From the NCBI GenBank assembly GCA_900547295.1, contig URGK01000012.1, positions 1 to 39,934 of the forward strand: a DNA stretch of 39,934 bases. The letters are read 5' to 3'. The notes beneath the pieces are model-generated. The model was not told the origin of the DNA, did not search any database, and worked only from the letters and a program-made list of their open reading frames with translations. The position numbers were made by a program, and so were the translations under genes. Below, piece after piece: positions 15,088 to 22,204 of this stretch (within the stretch, counting starts at the first letter, position 1; each line of letters begins with the position of its first letter). The DNA is from an uncultured Eubacteriales bacterium. GTDB lineage: Bacteria; Bacillota; Clostridia; Peptostreptococcales; Anaerovoracaceae.

Positions 15088-15116
15088 ATTTTAGCACACC
15101 CCGTTTTTACAGTCAA
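15088..15116 (-). promoter_or_regulatory. promoter upstream of the Ig-like protein gene
   Basis: Minus strand TTGACT (15111-15116), 17-bp spacer, TAAAAT (15088-15093), preceded by TG at the extended -10 position. A strong match located between the rplL terminator and the leader hairpin. Confidence 0.7.
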
Positions 15117-15230
15117 TTCCTTTTTTAAAATTTATTTACTCTTTCAAATTTCAACATTTTCAGAGGACTTGACAAAGCTAAAAAAGAACAAAAATAATTT
15201 AATCCCTGCTATACTATGTATTATTCTGCT

Positions 15231-15261
15231 GCAAAATAAAAGAGGCGGTAAAAACCGCCTC
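15231..15261 (-). terminator. rho-independent terminator of rplL
   Basis: Minus strand GAGGCGGT...ACCGCCTC (15242-15261) followed by TTTTATTTT, starting about 20 bases after the rplL stop. It ends the rpmG-to-rplL block. Confidence 0.88.
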
Positions 15262-15280
15262 CGTAAGCTTTCGTATTTGA

Positions 15281-15646
15281 TTACTTTAATACTACTTCTG
15301 CTCCAACTTCTTCTAACTGAGTCTTGATAGCTTCTGCTTCTGCCTTTTCGATGCCTTCCTTGATGTTTGAAGGAGCTCCGTCTACTAATTCCTTAGCTTC
15401 CTTTAATCCTAAGCCGGTAAGTTCTCTTACAGCCTTGATAACCTTGATCTTTTCGCCGCCTGCTGCGTTTAATACTACTGTGAATTCAGTCTGTTCTTCT
15501 TCTGCTGCGCCGCCTGCTGCACCGCCTGCAACTGCTACTGGAGCTGCTGCTGATACGCCGAATTCTTCTTCACAAGCTTTAACTAATTCATTTAATTCTA
15601 ATACTGACATAGCTTTTATAGCTTCGATTATCTGATTCTTATCCAT
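15281..15646 (-). CDS. rplL: 50S ribosomal protein L7/L12
   Basis: The 121-residue product has the normal length and order: N-terminal dimerisation helices (IIEAIKAMSVLELNELVKAC), an Ala/Gly-rich hinge (about 34-52), and the C-terminal domain with VVLNAAGGEKIKVIKAVREL and GLKEAKELVDGAP. It forms the ribosomal stalk that recruits GTPase factors. AAGGAG precedes the ATG. It lies 49 bp after rplJ. A terminator follows instead of rpoB, which is unusual, since rplL is normally followed by rpoB in bacteria. Confidence 0.97.
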   Translation of the reverse strand: MDKNQIIEAIKAMSVLELNELVKACEEEFGVSAAAPVAVAGGAAGGAAEEEQTEFTVVLNAAGGEKIKVIKAVRELTGLGLKEAKELVDGAPSNIKEGIEKAEAEAIKTQLEEVGAEVVLK

Positions 15647-15695
15647 TTTATAATCTCCTTTTTCTTTATTTATAATTTAAAGTTTTTTCTTTTAA

Positions 15696-16190
15696 TTATT
15701 CAGCTTTTGCATCTGCGATTGCCTGGAATGTACGAACAACCTTTGATACAGGGGACTGAATGCTTCCCATAAATTTAGCAATGAGAACTTCTCTTGACGG
15801 AATGTTTGCAACTGTCTGGATAGCATCCTTGTCGAAGTATTCACCTTCTACTACGCCACCCTTGAATTCCATCTTCTTGTATTCTTTAATAGCATCGTTT
15901 AATACTCTTGCAGGAGCAGTAGCATCATCATAGCTGATTGCTATTGCGCTTGGTCCTTCAAGAACTTCAGCAAGCGGTTCATATACAGTGCCTGCAATAG
16001 CTCTCTTCATAAGAGTGTTCTTGTAAACTGTATAATCAACATCTGCCTCACGAAGCTTTTTTCTCATAGCGTTGGCTTCTTCAACTGTTGTTCCGATATA
16101 GTCTATAACTACAGCTGACTGAGCCTTGTCTAATTTCGCTTTAATCTCGTCAATTATTACCTGTTTTGCCTGTTTAGCTTCTACTGACAT
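15696..16190 (-). CDS. rplJ: 50S ribosomal protein L10
   Basis: The 164-residue product anchors the L7/L12 stalk to the ribosome. Family residues are clear: QVIIDEIKAKLDKAQSAVVI, LREADVDYTVYKNTLMKRAI, EGPSAIAISYDDATAPARVL, and a C-terminal helix that binds L12 dimers. GGAAGGAGGAAAA precedes the ATG. An L10 leader RNA with terminator hairpin lies just upstream, so L10 probably represses its own operon when free of the ribosome. Confidence 0.97.
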   Translation of the reverse strand: MSVEAKQAKQVIIDEIKAKLDKAQSAVVIDYIGTTVEEANAMRKKLREADVDYTVYKNTLMKRAIAGTVYEPLAEVLEGPSAIAISYDDATAPARVLNDAIKEYKKMEFKGGVVEGEYFDKDAIQTVANIPSREVLIAKFMGSIQSPVSKVVRTFQAIADAKAE

Positions 16191-16234
16191 TTTAAAATTT
16201 TCCTCCTTCCACGGAAATTTTGTGGTACGAATAT

Positions 16235-16320
16235 AAAAAGCCCTGCGCAGTGTGCAAGGCCAATATTTATATATTGTACCTCGGCGGGTTTATTAAGCCT
16301 TAGCCCCCGCTGTCTACGGT
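16235..16320 (-). promoter_or_regulatory. L10 leader RNA with attenuator hairpin
   Basis: The minus strand starts with the conserved CCGTAGACAGCGGGGGC, continues through TTAATAAACCCGCCGAGG, and ends in the hairpin GCCTTGC..GCAGGGC followed by TTTTT (16235-16260). This is the Firmicutes L10 leader (Rfam RF00557 type), which lets L10-L12 control transcription of rplJL. It fills the 153-bp rplA-rplJ gap. Confidence 0.9.
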
Positions 16321-16343
16321 TTAGTTTCCTTATTTATTTACCT

Positions 16344-17045
16344 TTAGCCTAAAGTAATCTTCTGAGGATTTACTTTGATTCCAGGGCCCATAGTGCTTGT
16401 TACTGTAACACTTCTTAAATACTGGCCCTTCGCAGCCGCCGGCTTTGCCTTTAAGATAGCTTCCATAAGTGCTGTGAAGTTCTGATTGAGCTTCTCGCCT
16501 CCGAATGAAACCTTTCCTATAGGTGTGTGAATGATGTTTGTCTTGTCAAGTCTGTACTCAACCTTACCGGCTTTAGTTTCTTCGATTGCCTTGGCAACGT
16601 CCATTGTTACTGTACCTGACTTAGGGTTTGGCATTAAGCCTTTAGGTCCTAAGATTTTACCAAGTCTGCCGACAACACCCATCATGTCAGGAGTAGCGAT
16701 GATAACATCAAAATCGAACCAGTTTTCGTTTTTGATTTTTTCTGCCATTTCTTCTGCTCCGACAAAATCAGCTCCTGCTTCTTCAGCTTCCTGAGCCTTA
16801 GGTCCTTTGGCGAATACTAAAACCTTCTTAGTTTTACCAGTTCCGTTAGGAAGTACGATGGCACCTCTAACCTGCTGGTCTGCGTGTCTTCCGTCAACAC
16901 CCAGCTTGATATGAACTTCTACAGTTTCATCAAACTTTGCAGGTGCTGCTTTAACAACAAGATCTAATGCTGCATCAGCATCATATAATTCCTGTCTGTC
17001 AAAAAGCTTTCTTGCTTCCTGATACTTTTTACCTCTTTTAGGCAT
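16344..17045 (-). CDS. rplA: 50S ribosomal protein L1
   Basis: The 233-residue product is full length: KRGKKYQEARKLFDRQELYD, the HIKLGVDGRHADQQVRG segment, VLPNGTGKTKKVLVFAKG, and LGKILGPKGLMPNPKSGTVT. It forms the L1 stalk that releases E-site tRNA. GAGGAGGT precedes the ATG. It lies 48 bp after rplK and is followed by the L10 leader. Confidence 0.97.
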   Translation of the reverse strand: MPKRGKKYQEARKLFDRQELYDADAALDLVVKAAPAKFDETVEVHIKLGVDGRHADQQVRGAIVLPNGTGKTKKVLVFAKGPKAQEAEEAGADFVGAEEMAEKIKNENWFDFDVIIATPDMMGVVGRLGKILGPKGLMPNPKSGTVTMDVAKAIEETKAGKVEYRLDKTNIIHTPIGKVSFGGEKLNQNFTALMEAILKAKPAAAKGQYLRSVTVTSTMGPGIKVNPQKITLG

Positions 17046-17093
17046 TTGTTACCTCCTCGTGGTACTAACGATCTTGCGATCTCCCATCTTAAA

Positions 17094-17519
17094 TTATTCT
17101 TCTACTAATATACCCATGCTTCTTGCAGTACCCTTGATCATTTCTGTTGCTGATTCAAGATTTGCTGCGTTTAAGTCAGGCATCTTTGTCTGGGCGATTT
17201 CCTGTGCCTGTGCTAAAGTGATTTTACCAACCTTGTTCTTGTTAGGTTCTCCCGAAGCCTTGTCAAGACCTGCTGCTTTTTTGATAAGTACAGCTGCCGG
17301 CGGTGTTTTACAGATGAATGAGAATGATCTGTCTGCGTATACTGTGATAACTACAGGTATAATCATTCCAGGCTGATCCTGAGTCTTAGCATTGAACTGC
17401 TTACAGAAGTCCATGATGTTAACACCTTTCTGACCTAAAGCCGGACCTACCGGTGGTGCAGGATTTGCTCCGCCTGCAGGAATCTGCAATTTGATATAGC
17501 CATCAATCTTCTTTGCCAT
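17094..17519 (-). CDS. rplK: 50S ribosomal protein L11
   Basis: The 141-residue product has the normal length, with KLQIPAGGANPAPPVGPALG, GVNIMDFCKQFNAKT, the PPAAVLIKKAAG stretch and the C-terminal GTARSMGI. It binds 23S rRNA at the GTPase centre. GAAAGGAGAA precedes the ATG. It is separated from nusG by about 60 bp. Confidence 0.97.
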   Translation of the reverse strand: MAKKIDGYIKLQIPAGGANPAPPVGPALGQKGVNIMDFCKQFNAKTQDQPGMIIPVVITVYADRSFSFICKTPPAAVLIKKAAGLDKASGEPNKNKVGKITLAQAQEIAQTKMPDLNAANLESATEMIKGTARSMGILVEE

Positions 17520-17580
17520 TTTGGTTCTCCTTTCTCCTGCTCAAAGCGCAGGGACTAGTATATTAAAATTATGCTGTTAA

Positions 17581-18153
17581 CTAAAGTTTGTCAACCTGTC
17601 CGAATTCCAGTTCTACAGGTGTGTCTCTTCCGAACATGGATATCCTGGCTCTGAGAACCTGCTTGTCAGGAGTGATTTCTTCAACCACACCCATAAAGCC
17701 CTCAAACGGCCCGCTGATGACTCTGATGCTGTCGCCAACCTCCACGTCCAAATCAATGAATACTTTTTCGATGCCCATTCTTGCAACTTCCTCGTTGGAT
17801 AGCGGAATAGGCTCTGAACCGTGACCTACAAAGCCTGTAACACCCTGTGTGTTTCTGACAAGGTACCACGATTCGTTTGTAACTATCATCTTTACGATAA
17901 CATAGCCGGGGAACATTTTTCTCGTTTTAACTTTGCGTTGTCCGTTTTTAATTTCTACTCTGTCTTCGGTTGGTACAACAATATCAAGAATAAGATCCTG
18001 CATTCCCCTGTTCTCGACGATCTTTTCAATATTCATTTTTACTTTGTTTTCGTGACCGGAATAAGTATGAACAACATACCATTTTGCCACTCCATCGCCT
18101 CTAAGGCCCTCGCCCTCAAGAGGAGACGCTAAATTTCTATCTAAATCAGACAT
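17581..18153 (-). CDS. nusG: transcription termination/antitermination factor NusG
   Basis: The 190-residue reading has a NusG-NTD from AKWYVVHTYSGHENKVKMNI, the MFPGYVIVKM and VGHGSEPIPLS stretches, and a C-terminal KOW domain (VGDSIRVISGPFEGFMGVVE). NusG normally starts at MAKWYVV. Here 21 extra residues (SDLDRNLASPLEGEGLRGDG) precede a GTG at 18090, which has its own GAGG seven bases before it. The upstream ATG at 18153 has GGAGG eleven bases before it. I keep the longer form, but the GTG start gives the canonical protein. The extra stretch is rich in imperfect inverted repeats and may be an inserted palindromic unit. Confidence 0.93.
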   Translation of the reverse strand: MSDLDRNLASPLEGEGLRGDGVAKWYVVHTYSGHENKVKMNIEKIVENRGMQDLILDIVVPTEDRVEIKNGQRKVKTRKMFPGYVIVKMIVTNESWYLVRNTQGVTGFVGHGSEPIPLSNEEVARMGIEKVFIDLDVEVGDSIRVISGPFEGFMGVVEEITPDKQVLRARISMFGRDTPVELEFGQVDKL

Positions 18154-18182
18154 TGTCTACCTGTACCTCCGCTCTCTAATTA

Positions 18183-18452
18183 CTAAAGTTCAATATTTAA
18201 AACTGCTTTTAGTAATGCCAGGAATCCTGAATCTATAGCCCAGAATGCCAGCGCAAAGAAAGCACAAGTAAGTACAACAACAGCAGTATAAGAGCCAAGT
18301 TCTTTCTTTGTAGGCCATACTACCTTTTTCATCTCGATTCTGATGCCCTTGAAGTAATCCTTTACGGATGTCTTCTTTTTGTTGGGCTGCTGTGCCGCAA
18401 GGTTTCTTTTTTTGGTTTCCTTGCCTATGTTCTTAGCGTTTTCTTTTGCCAT
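18183..18452 (-). CDS. secE: protein translocase subunit SecE
   Basis: The 89-residue product has a basic N-terminal half (residues 1-45), the SecE signature FKGIRIEMKKVVWPTKKELG, and one C-terminal membrane segment (about 54-82). It is part of the SecYEG channel. The gene order rpmG-secE-nusG-rplK is the conserved one. Confidence 0.95.
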   Translation of the reverse strand: MAKENAKNIGKETKKRNLAAQQPNKKKTSVKDYFKGIRIEMKKVVWPTKKELGSYTAVVVLTCAFFALAFWAIDSGFLALLKAVLNIEL

Positions 18453-18467
18453 CTCTAATACCTCTAA

Positions 18468-18617
18468 CTATTTAGTTTCCTTGTGAAGAGTGTGCTTTTT
18501 GCAGAACGGGCAATACTTGTTCATTTCGATACGATCAGGGTCGTTCTTTTTGTTCTTGATAGTATTGTAGTTTCTCTGCTTGCATTCACCACACGCTAAT
18601 GTAACTTTAACTCTCAT
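18468..18617 (-). CDS. rpmG: 50S ribosomal protein L33
   Basis: A 49-residue protein read directly from the sequence: MRVKVTLACGECKQRNYNTI, then NKKNDPDRIEMNKYCPFCKK, ending HTLHKETK. The two CxxC pairs (CGEC, CPFC) mark the zinc-binding form of L33. GGAGGACAG lies just before the ATG at 18617. It is the first gene of the secE-nusG-rplKAJL block, with two promoter sequences upstream. Confidence 0.96.
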   Translation of the reverse strand: MRVKVTLACGECKQRNYNTIKNKKNDPDRIEMNKYCPFCKKHTLHKETK

Positions 18618-18695
18618 TGTTTCTGTCCTCCGTTAACTGAAAATTAGAGCTGTATTACAAGCTCTTTCGAATTTTTATCATAAAGTCGCCATATA

Positions 18696-18724
18696 AGTAT
18701 ATATTCTTATCCTGTCAAAGTCAA
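18696..18724 (-). promoter_or_regulatory. proximal promoter of rpmG-secE-nusG-rplKAJL
   Basis: Minus strand TTGACT (18719-18724), 17-bp spacer, TATACT (18696-18701). The start point would lie about 70 bp upstream of the rpmG ATG. Confidence 0.8.
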
Positions 18725-18763
18725 GAATTACTTTGAATTAAATTGGTTTTTTCCAATTTAAAA

Positions 18764-18783
18764 CTGCGGGGAAGCTCCCGCAG
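18764..18783 (-). terminator. GC-rich hairpin after the M20 gene, directly below the distal promoter
   Basis: Minus strand CTGCGGG-AGCTTC-CCCGCAG followed by TTTTAAATT. It can end transcription from the M20 gene. It also lies within three bases of the start predicted for the distal promoter, so transcripts from there would carry it at the 5' end. A second, weaker hairpin AAATTGG...CCAATTT follows. Confidence 0.75.
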
Positions 18784-18792
18784 CCTTTTAAT

Positions 18793-18821
18793 ATTATATC
18801 CCTTATCGCCTGTAAAGTCAA
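18793..18821 (-). promoter_or_regulatory. distal promoter of the rpmG block, near-consensus
   Basis: Minus strand TTGACT (18816-18821), 17-bp spacer, TATAAT (18793-18798): 5/6 and 6/6 matches. It begins 17 bases after the M20 stop and lies 97 bp upstream of the proximal promoter. Confidence 0.75.
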
Positions 18822-18838
18822 TATCCCTGTTCAAAAAA

Positions 18839-19984
18839 TTACAGCTCCCACGCTATTACCGCAAGCCTTACGGCCGCTTCCTTGAGTGAGGATATTCTTG
18901 CCTCCTCATGTATCGAATGTATGAACCTGCCTGTAACGCCCATGGAGTCAATGCATGGGATACCGTAATACGTCATATCCGATGCGTCAGAGCCTCCTCT
19001 TGATTTTTCAAGCCTTACTTTTGGCAGACCATATTCTTTAAAAATCTCATTTATCCGGTGAAACAAAGCAACATTGGCATCGCAAAGCTCCATAGGTCTT
19101 CGCATAGTTTTAATCCTGCGTGTGCATTCAGTGCCTCTCACATATGATCTGTCTGCAATCTGCCGTACTCTGTTCTGCGCTTTTTGAAGCTGTTTCATAT
19201 CGTTAAATCTGATGTCAGCGCTGAATCTGCATATGTCAGGTACGGAATTATCCGCGGTTCCGCCTGTTACGGTGCCGCAGTTACATGTGATACCGTTTCT
19301 TGCTTTCATTTTTTCAAGCTGTATAATCTTGCGGGCGGCTTCCGTAATGGCGCTTGCACCCAGATAGCAGTTAGAGGAATGAACAGCTTTGCCTCTTATC
19401 TCGAATTCGTATTTGACCGAGCCTTTGCGCATAAGTGTGACGCCGCCGTTTCTGTGGGCTTCGCAGTTGAAAAACCCTACTGCATTCTGAGCTTTTTCCC
19501 TCATAAATTCAATGGTTCTTCCCTCACTGAAAGCGCTGCCCACTTCCTCATCGCTTTGCAGTATCAGTCTGACAGGCCGTTTTTTAAATCCGCAGGCTGC
19601 GAGTATTTCCATTGCCATAAAAGCCGCTGTAATACCGCCCTTGCAGTCTTTGACTCCGGGACCGTATATCGTGTCTCCCTCGCATCTGACAGCGGGGCTT
19701 CCAAAGCTTCCGACAGCATGAACCGTATCCATATGCCCCGAAAACACTACAGGAGCCTCATCCGAAGTATTGTTCATCGTAATACTTATACAGTTGCCCG
19801 ATATCTTTTCTTCGTGAATTTCTACATCCCAGCCCTGCGCTTCCGCTTTCTCAATAAAGTATCTGCCGACCTCATCAACGCCCTGCTTGAAGTCTGTGGG
19901 GCTTTCTATGCTGCATATGTCAGCCCACATCTGAACGTATTTATCATTAAGCTCCTCTGCCTTTGTCAGAAGTTCTCTGTTCAT
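18839..19984 (-). CDS. M20 family metallopeptidase (ArgE/DapE/CPG2 type)
   Basis: The 381-residue product has the M20 zinc motifs: GHMDTVH (His84, Asp86), VKDCKGG (Asp113), SDEEVG (Glu146 catalytic base, Glu147), and a late GGSDASDM. The central dimerisation domain starts near RGKAVHSSN. It probably hydrolyses an amide of an amino acid or small peptide. The ATG at 19984 is chosen because GAGG lies eight bases upstream. A longer reading to 20029 would be translated from the terminator hairpin of the preceding gene. It stands between the str block and the rpmG block and has no functional link to either. Confidence 0.88.
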   Translation of the reverse strand: MNRELLTKAEELNDKYVQMWADICSIESPTDFKQGVDEVGRYFIEKAEAQGWDVEIHEEKISGNCISITMNNTSDEAPVVFSGHMDTVHAVGSFGSPAVRCEGDTIYGPGVKDCKGGITAAFMAMEILAACGFKKRPVRLILQSDEEVGSAFSEGRTIEFMREKAQNAVGFFNCEAHRNGGVTLMRKGSVKYEFEIRGKAVHSSNCYLGASAITEAARKIIQLEKMKARNGITCNCGTVTGGTADNSVPDICRFSADIRFNDMKQLQKAQNRVRQIADRSYVRGTECTRRIKTMRRPMELCDANVALFHRINEIFKEYGLPKVRLEKSRGGSDASDMTYYGIPCIDSMGVTGRFIHSIHEEARISSLKEAAVRLAVIAWEL

Positions 19985-20000
19985 ATTACTACCTCGCAAA

Positions 20001-20026
20001 ACAGGGAAACCATAAGGCTTCCCTGT
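20001..20026 (-). terminator. terminator after the Ig-like lipoprotein gene
   Basis: Minus strand ACAGGGAAGCC-TTAT-GGTTTCCCTGT followed by TTTG. It begins 20 bases after the stop at 20046. The U-run is short. Confidence 0.7.
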
Positions 20027-20045
20027 CATACATTATTCTGATTTA

Positions 20046-20918
20046 CTATTTAACAGTGAATTTAACTGTCTTTTTGTTGCCCATATTATCTGTAACTGTT
20101 ACTGAATACTTGCCTTTCTTTGTAACCTTTTTGCTGCCTGTGAATTTAGCATAGGTCTTGCCTGTCTTTGTATTCTTTATAACGGCTGATTTAACTCCGC
20201 TGTCCTTGTCTGATACTTTAACAGTTACCTTGCCCTTGTATGATTTGCCGTTCTTTACTCCTGTCACAACAGGCTTTGTTTTGTCTGCCGCAAAAGCGTA
20301 CAGTCTGCTGTCATCCTTAACGCTTGTATAGCTCCATTCAACAGTCTTTTTGTCCGCTGAAAGCTTACCGTTAGTCTTAACTATCTCATACGGAAGTGTT
20401 GCCTTGAATGACATATCAAATGCCACATCGCTTGCAGCGTTCTCAATCTCTTCGGTATCAGAACCGCTCAGCATATTGCTTAAGTCCACATTGAACGCCT
20501 TGGCTGAAAGCCATGCCTTGCTGTCATACGTTTTGAAAACCTCTCTGGCATCCTTTATTGACGCACCCTTTGCGTCTACCTTCATTGTGTAATATTCGAT
20601 GCCGTCTATTTTTTCAAGTTTGAACTGACCGTCTTCAAGCAGTCCCTCTTCAAAGCCTTCCATAAAGTCCTTGGTGCTGTCCTGCGCCTCTTTTATGATG
20701 TCAGCCTCTGCTGCATTCTCATCTGCTGCAGCCTTAGCCATTTCAAGCATTACATCATATGTTACGCTTTCCATTTTGGTCTTGTCAATGCTGAAGTCAA
20801 CATATACATCAGCAGTTCCGTCAGCCTTAACGGTAACTTCATTATTTGAACTCATACAGCCTGTAAATGCAAACATAACCGCAAGAGCCATCATCAGCGC
20901 GAGTATCTTCTTATACAT
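20046..20918 (-). CDS. lipoprotein with LppM-like and Ig-like regions
   Basis: The 290-residue product starts MYKKILALMMALAVMFAFTG with lipobox FTGC, so it is probably anchored to the outer face of the membrane. Residues about 25-210 form a beta-rich domain with an acidic helical insert, similar in outline to LppM-type proteins. The C-terminal 80 residues (from about DKTKPVVTGVKNGKSYKGKV) form an Ig-like repeat seen in Firmicutes surface proteins. The ATG at 20918 has GGGAGG ten bases upstream; the ATG at 20936 overlaps that site and is rejected. It follows the tuf terminator and has no clear promoter of its own. Function unknown. Confidence 0.8.
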   Translation of the reverse strand: MYKKILALMMALAVMFAFTGCMSSNNEVTVKADGTADVYVDFSIDKTKMESVTYDVMLEMAKAAADENAAEADIIKEAQDSTKDFMEGFEEGLLEDGQFKLEKIDGIEYYTMKVDAKGASIKDAREVFKTYDSKAWLSAKAFNVDLSNMLSGSDTEEIENAASDVAFDMSFKATLPYEIVKTNGKLSADKKTVEWSYTSVKDDSRLYAFAADKTKPVVTGVKNGKSYKGKVTVKVSDKDSGVKSAVIKNTKTGKTYAKFTGSKKVTKKGKYSVTVTDNMGNKKTVKFTVK

Positions 20919-20944
20919 ATTCTTTTTACCTCCCATACCACAAA

Positions 20945-20964
20945 GGGGACTTTGAAAAGTCCCC
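20945..20964 (-). terminator. terminator of tuf
   Basis: Minus strand GGGGACTTT-TC-AAAGTCCCC followed by TTTGT, 18 bases after the tuf stop. It ends the str block, possibly with read-through into the lipoprotein gene. Confidence 0.8.
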
Positions 20965-20981
20965 TGAATGTCAAATATAAA

Positions 20982-22175
20982 TTATTCGATAATCTCAGTT
21001 ACAACGCCTGAACCTACTGTTCTTCCGCCTTCTCTGATCGCAAATCTTAATCCTTCTTCGATTGCGATTGGTGTGATCAGTGTAATTGTCATTGTAATGT
21101 TATCTCCAGGCATACACATCTCTGTTCCCTCAGGTAACTGAAGGTCGCCTGTTACGTCTGTTGTTCTGAAATAGAACTGCGGTCTGTATCCGTTGAAGAA
21201 TGGTGTGTGTCTTCCGCCTTCTTCCTTCTTTAATACGTATACTTCGCCCTTGAACTTTGTATGTGGATTGATTGTTCCCGGCGCTGCAAGTACCTGTCCT
21301 CTTTCGATTTCTGTTCTCTGTACGCCTCTTAACAGTGCTCCGATGTTATCTCCTGTTTCTGCTTCGTCTAACAGTTTTCTGAACATCTCTACGCCTGTTA
21401 CTACTACTTTTCTTCTCTCTTCTGTAAGTCCGATGATTTCTACTTCATCTCCTACTTTCAGTACGCCTCTTTCTACTCTTCCTGTTGCTACTGTTCCTCT
21501 TCCTGTGATTGAGAATACGTCCTCTACAGGCATGATGAACGGCTTGTCGTTGTCTCTTTCAGGTTCTGGAATGTATGAGTCTACTGCTTCGAATAATTCG
21601 ATAATCTTGTCTCCCCAAGGTCCGTCCGGATCTTCTAATGCCATTAATGCTGATCCTCTGATGATTGGTGTGTCATCGCCAGGGAAGTCATATTCGTCAA
21701 GAAGTTCTCTTACTTCCATTTCTACTAAGTCAAGAAGCTCTTCGTCGTCTACCATATCACACTTGTTTAAGAATACGATGATGTATGGTACGCCTACCTG
21801 TCTTGATAACAGGATGTGCTCTCTTGTCTGAGGCATTGGTCCGTCTGTTGCTGCTACTACGAGGATTGCTCCGTCCATCTGTGCAGCTCCTGTAATCATG
21901 TTCTTTACATAGTCTGCGTGACCCGGGCAGTCAACGTGTGCATAGTGTCTGTTCGGTGTTTCATATTCAACGTGTGCTGTTGAAATTGTGATTCCTCTTT
22001 CTTTTTCTTCAGGTGCTTTGTCGATCTGGTCGAATGCTACTACTTCACCTAATCCGTATCTCTTCTGAAGAGTGATTGTGATAGCTGCTGTTAAAGTTGT
22101 CTTACCGTGGTCTACGTGACCGATCGTTCCGATATTAATATGCGGTTTTGTTCTTTCAAATTTAGCTTTTGCCAT
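20982..22175 (-). CDS. tuf: elongation factor Tu
   Basis: The 397-residue product is full length. G1 is GHVDHGKT (19-26), the switch region has RGITISTAHVEYET, G3 is DCPGHADY and G4 is NKCD. Domains 2 and 3 are complete (GRGTVATGRVERG, RPQFYFRTTDVTG). It delivers aminoacyl-tRNA to the ribosome. AAAAAGGAG precedes the ATG. It lies 29 bp after fusA in the usual str order. Confidence 0.98.
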   Translation of the reverse strand: MAKAKFERTKPHINIGTIGHVDHGKTTLTAAITITLQKRYGLGEVVAFDQIDKAPEEKERGITISTAHVEYETPNRHYAHVDCPGHADYVKNMITGAAQMDGAILVVAATDGPMPQTREHILLSRQVGVPYIIVFLNKCDMVDDEELLDLVEMEVRELLDEYDFPGDDTPIIRGSALMALEDPDGPWGDKIIELFEAVDSYIPEPERDNDKPFIMPVEDVFSITGRGTVATGRVERGVLKVGDEVEIIGLTEERRKVVVTGVEMFRKLLDEAETGDNIGALLRGVQRTEIERGQVLAAPGTINPHTKFKGEVYVLKKEEGGRHTPFFNGYRPQFYFRTTDVTGDLQLPEGTEMCMPGDNITMTITLITPIAIEEGLRFAIREGGRTVGSGVVTEIIE

Positions 22176-22204
22176 TTTATTTCTCCTTTTTGTTACCTTA
22201 ACAT

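Noticed and set aside
15169..15198. Plus-strand promoter TTGACA-18-AATAAT
   Set aside because: It lies in an A/T-rich gap, points into the antisense of rplL and has no gene downstream; chance is likely.
19985..20029. Longer start for the M20 peptidase
   Set aside because: The extension would be encoded by the terminator hairpin of the preceding gene; the ATG at 19984 has GAGG at the right distance.
19184..20041. Long plus-strand reading frame of 285 codons opposite the M20 peptidase gene
   Set aside because: It is antisense to a gene with intact M20 motifs, has no family features and no ribosome binding site.
21193..21831. Plus-strand reading frame of 212 codons opposite tuf
   Set aside because: Ser/Thr-rich shadow produced by the codon bias of tuf.
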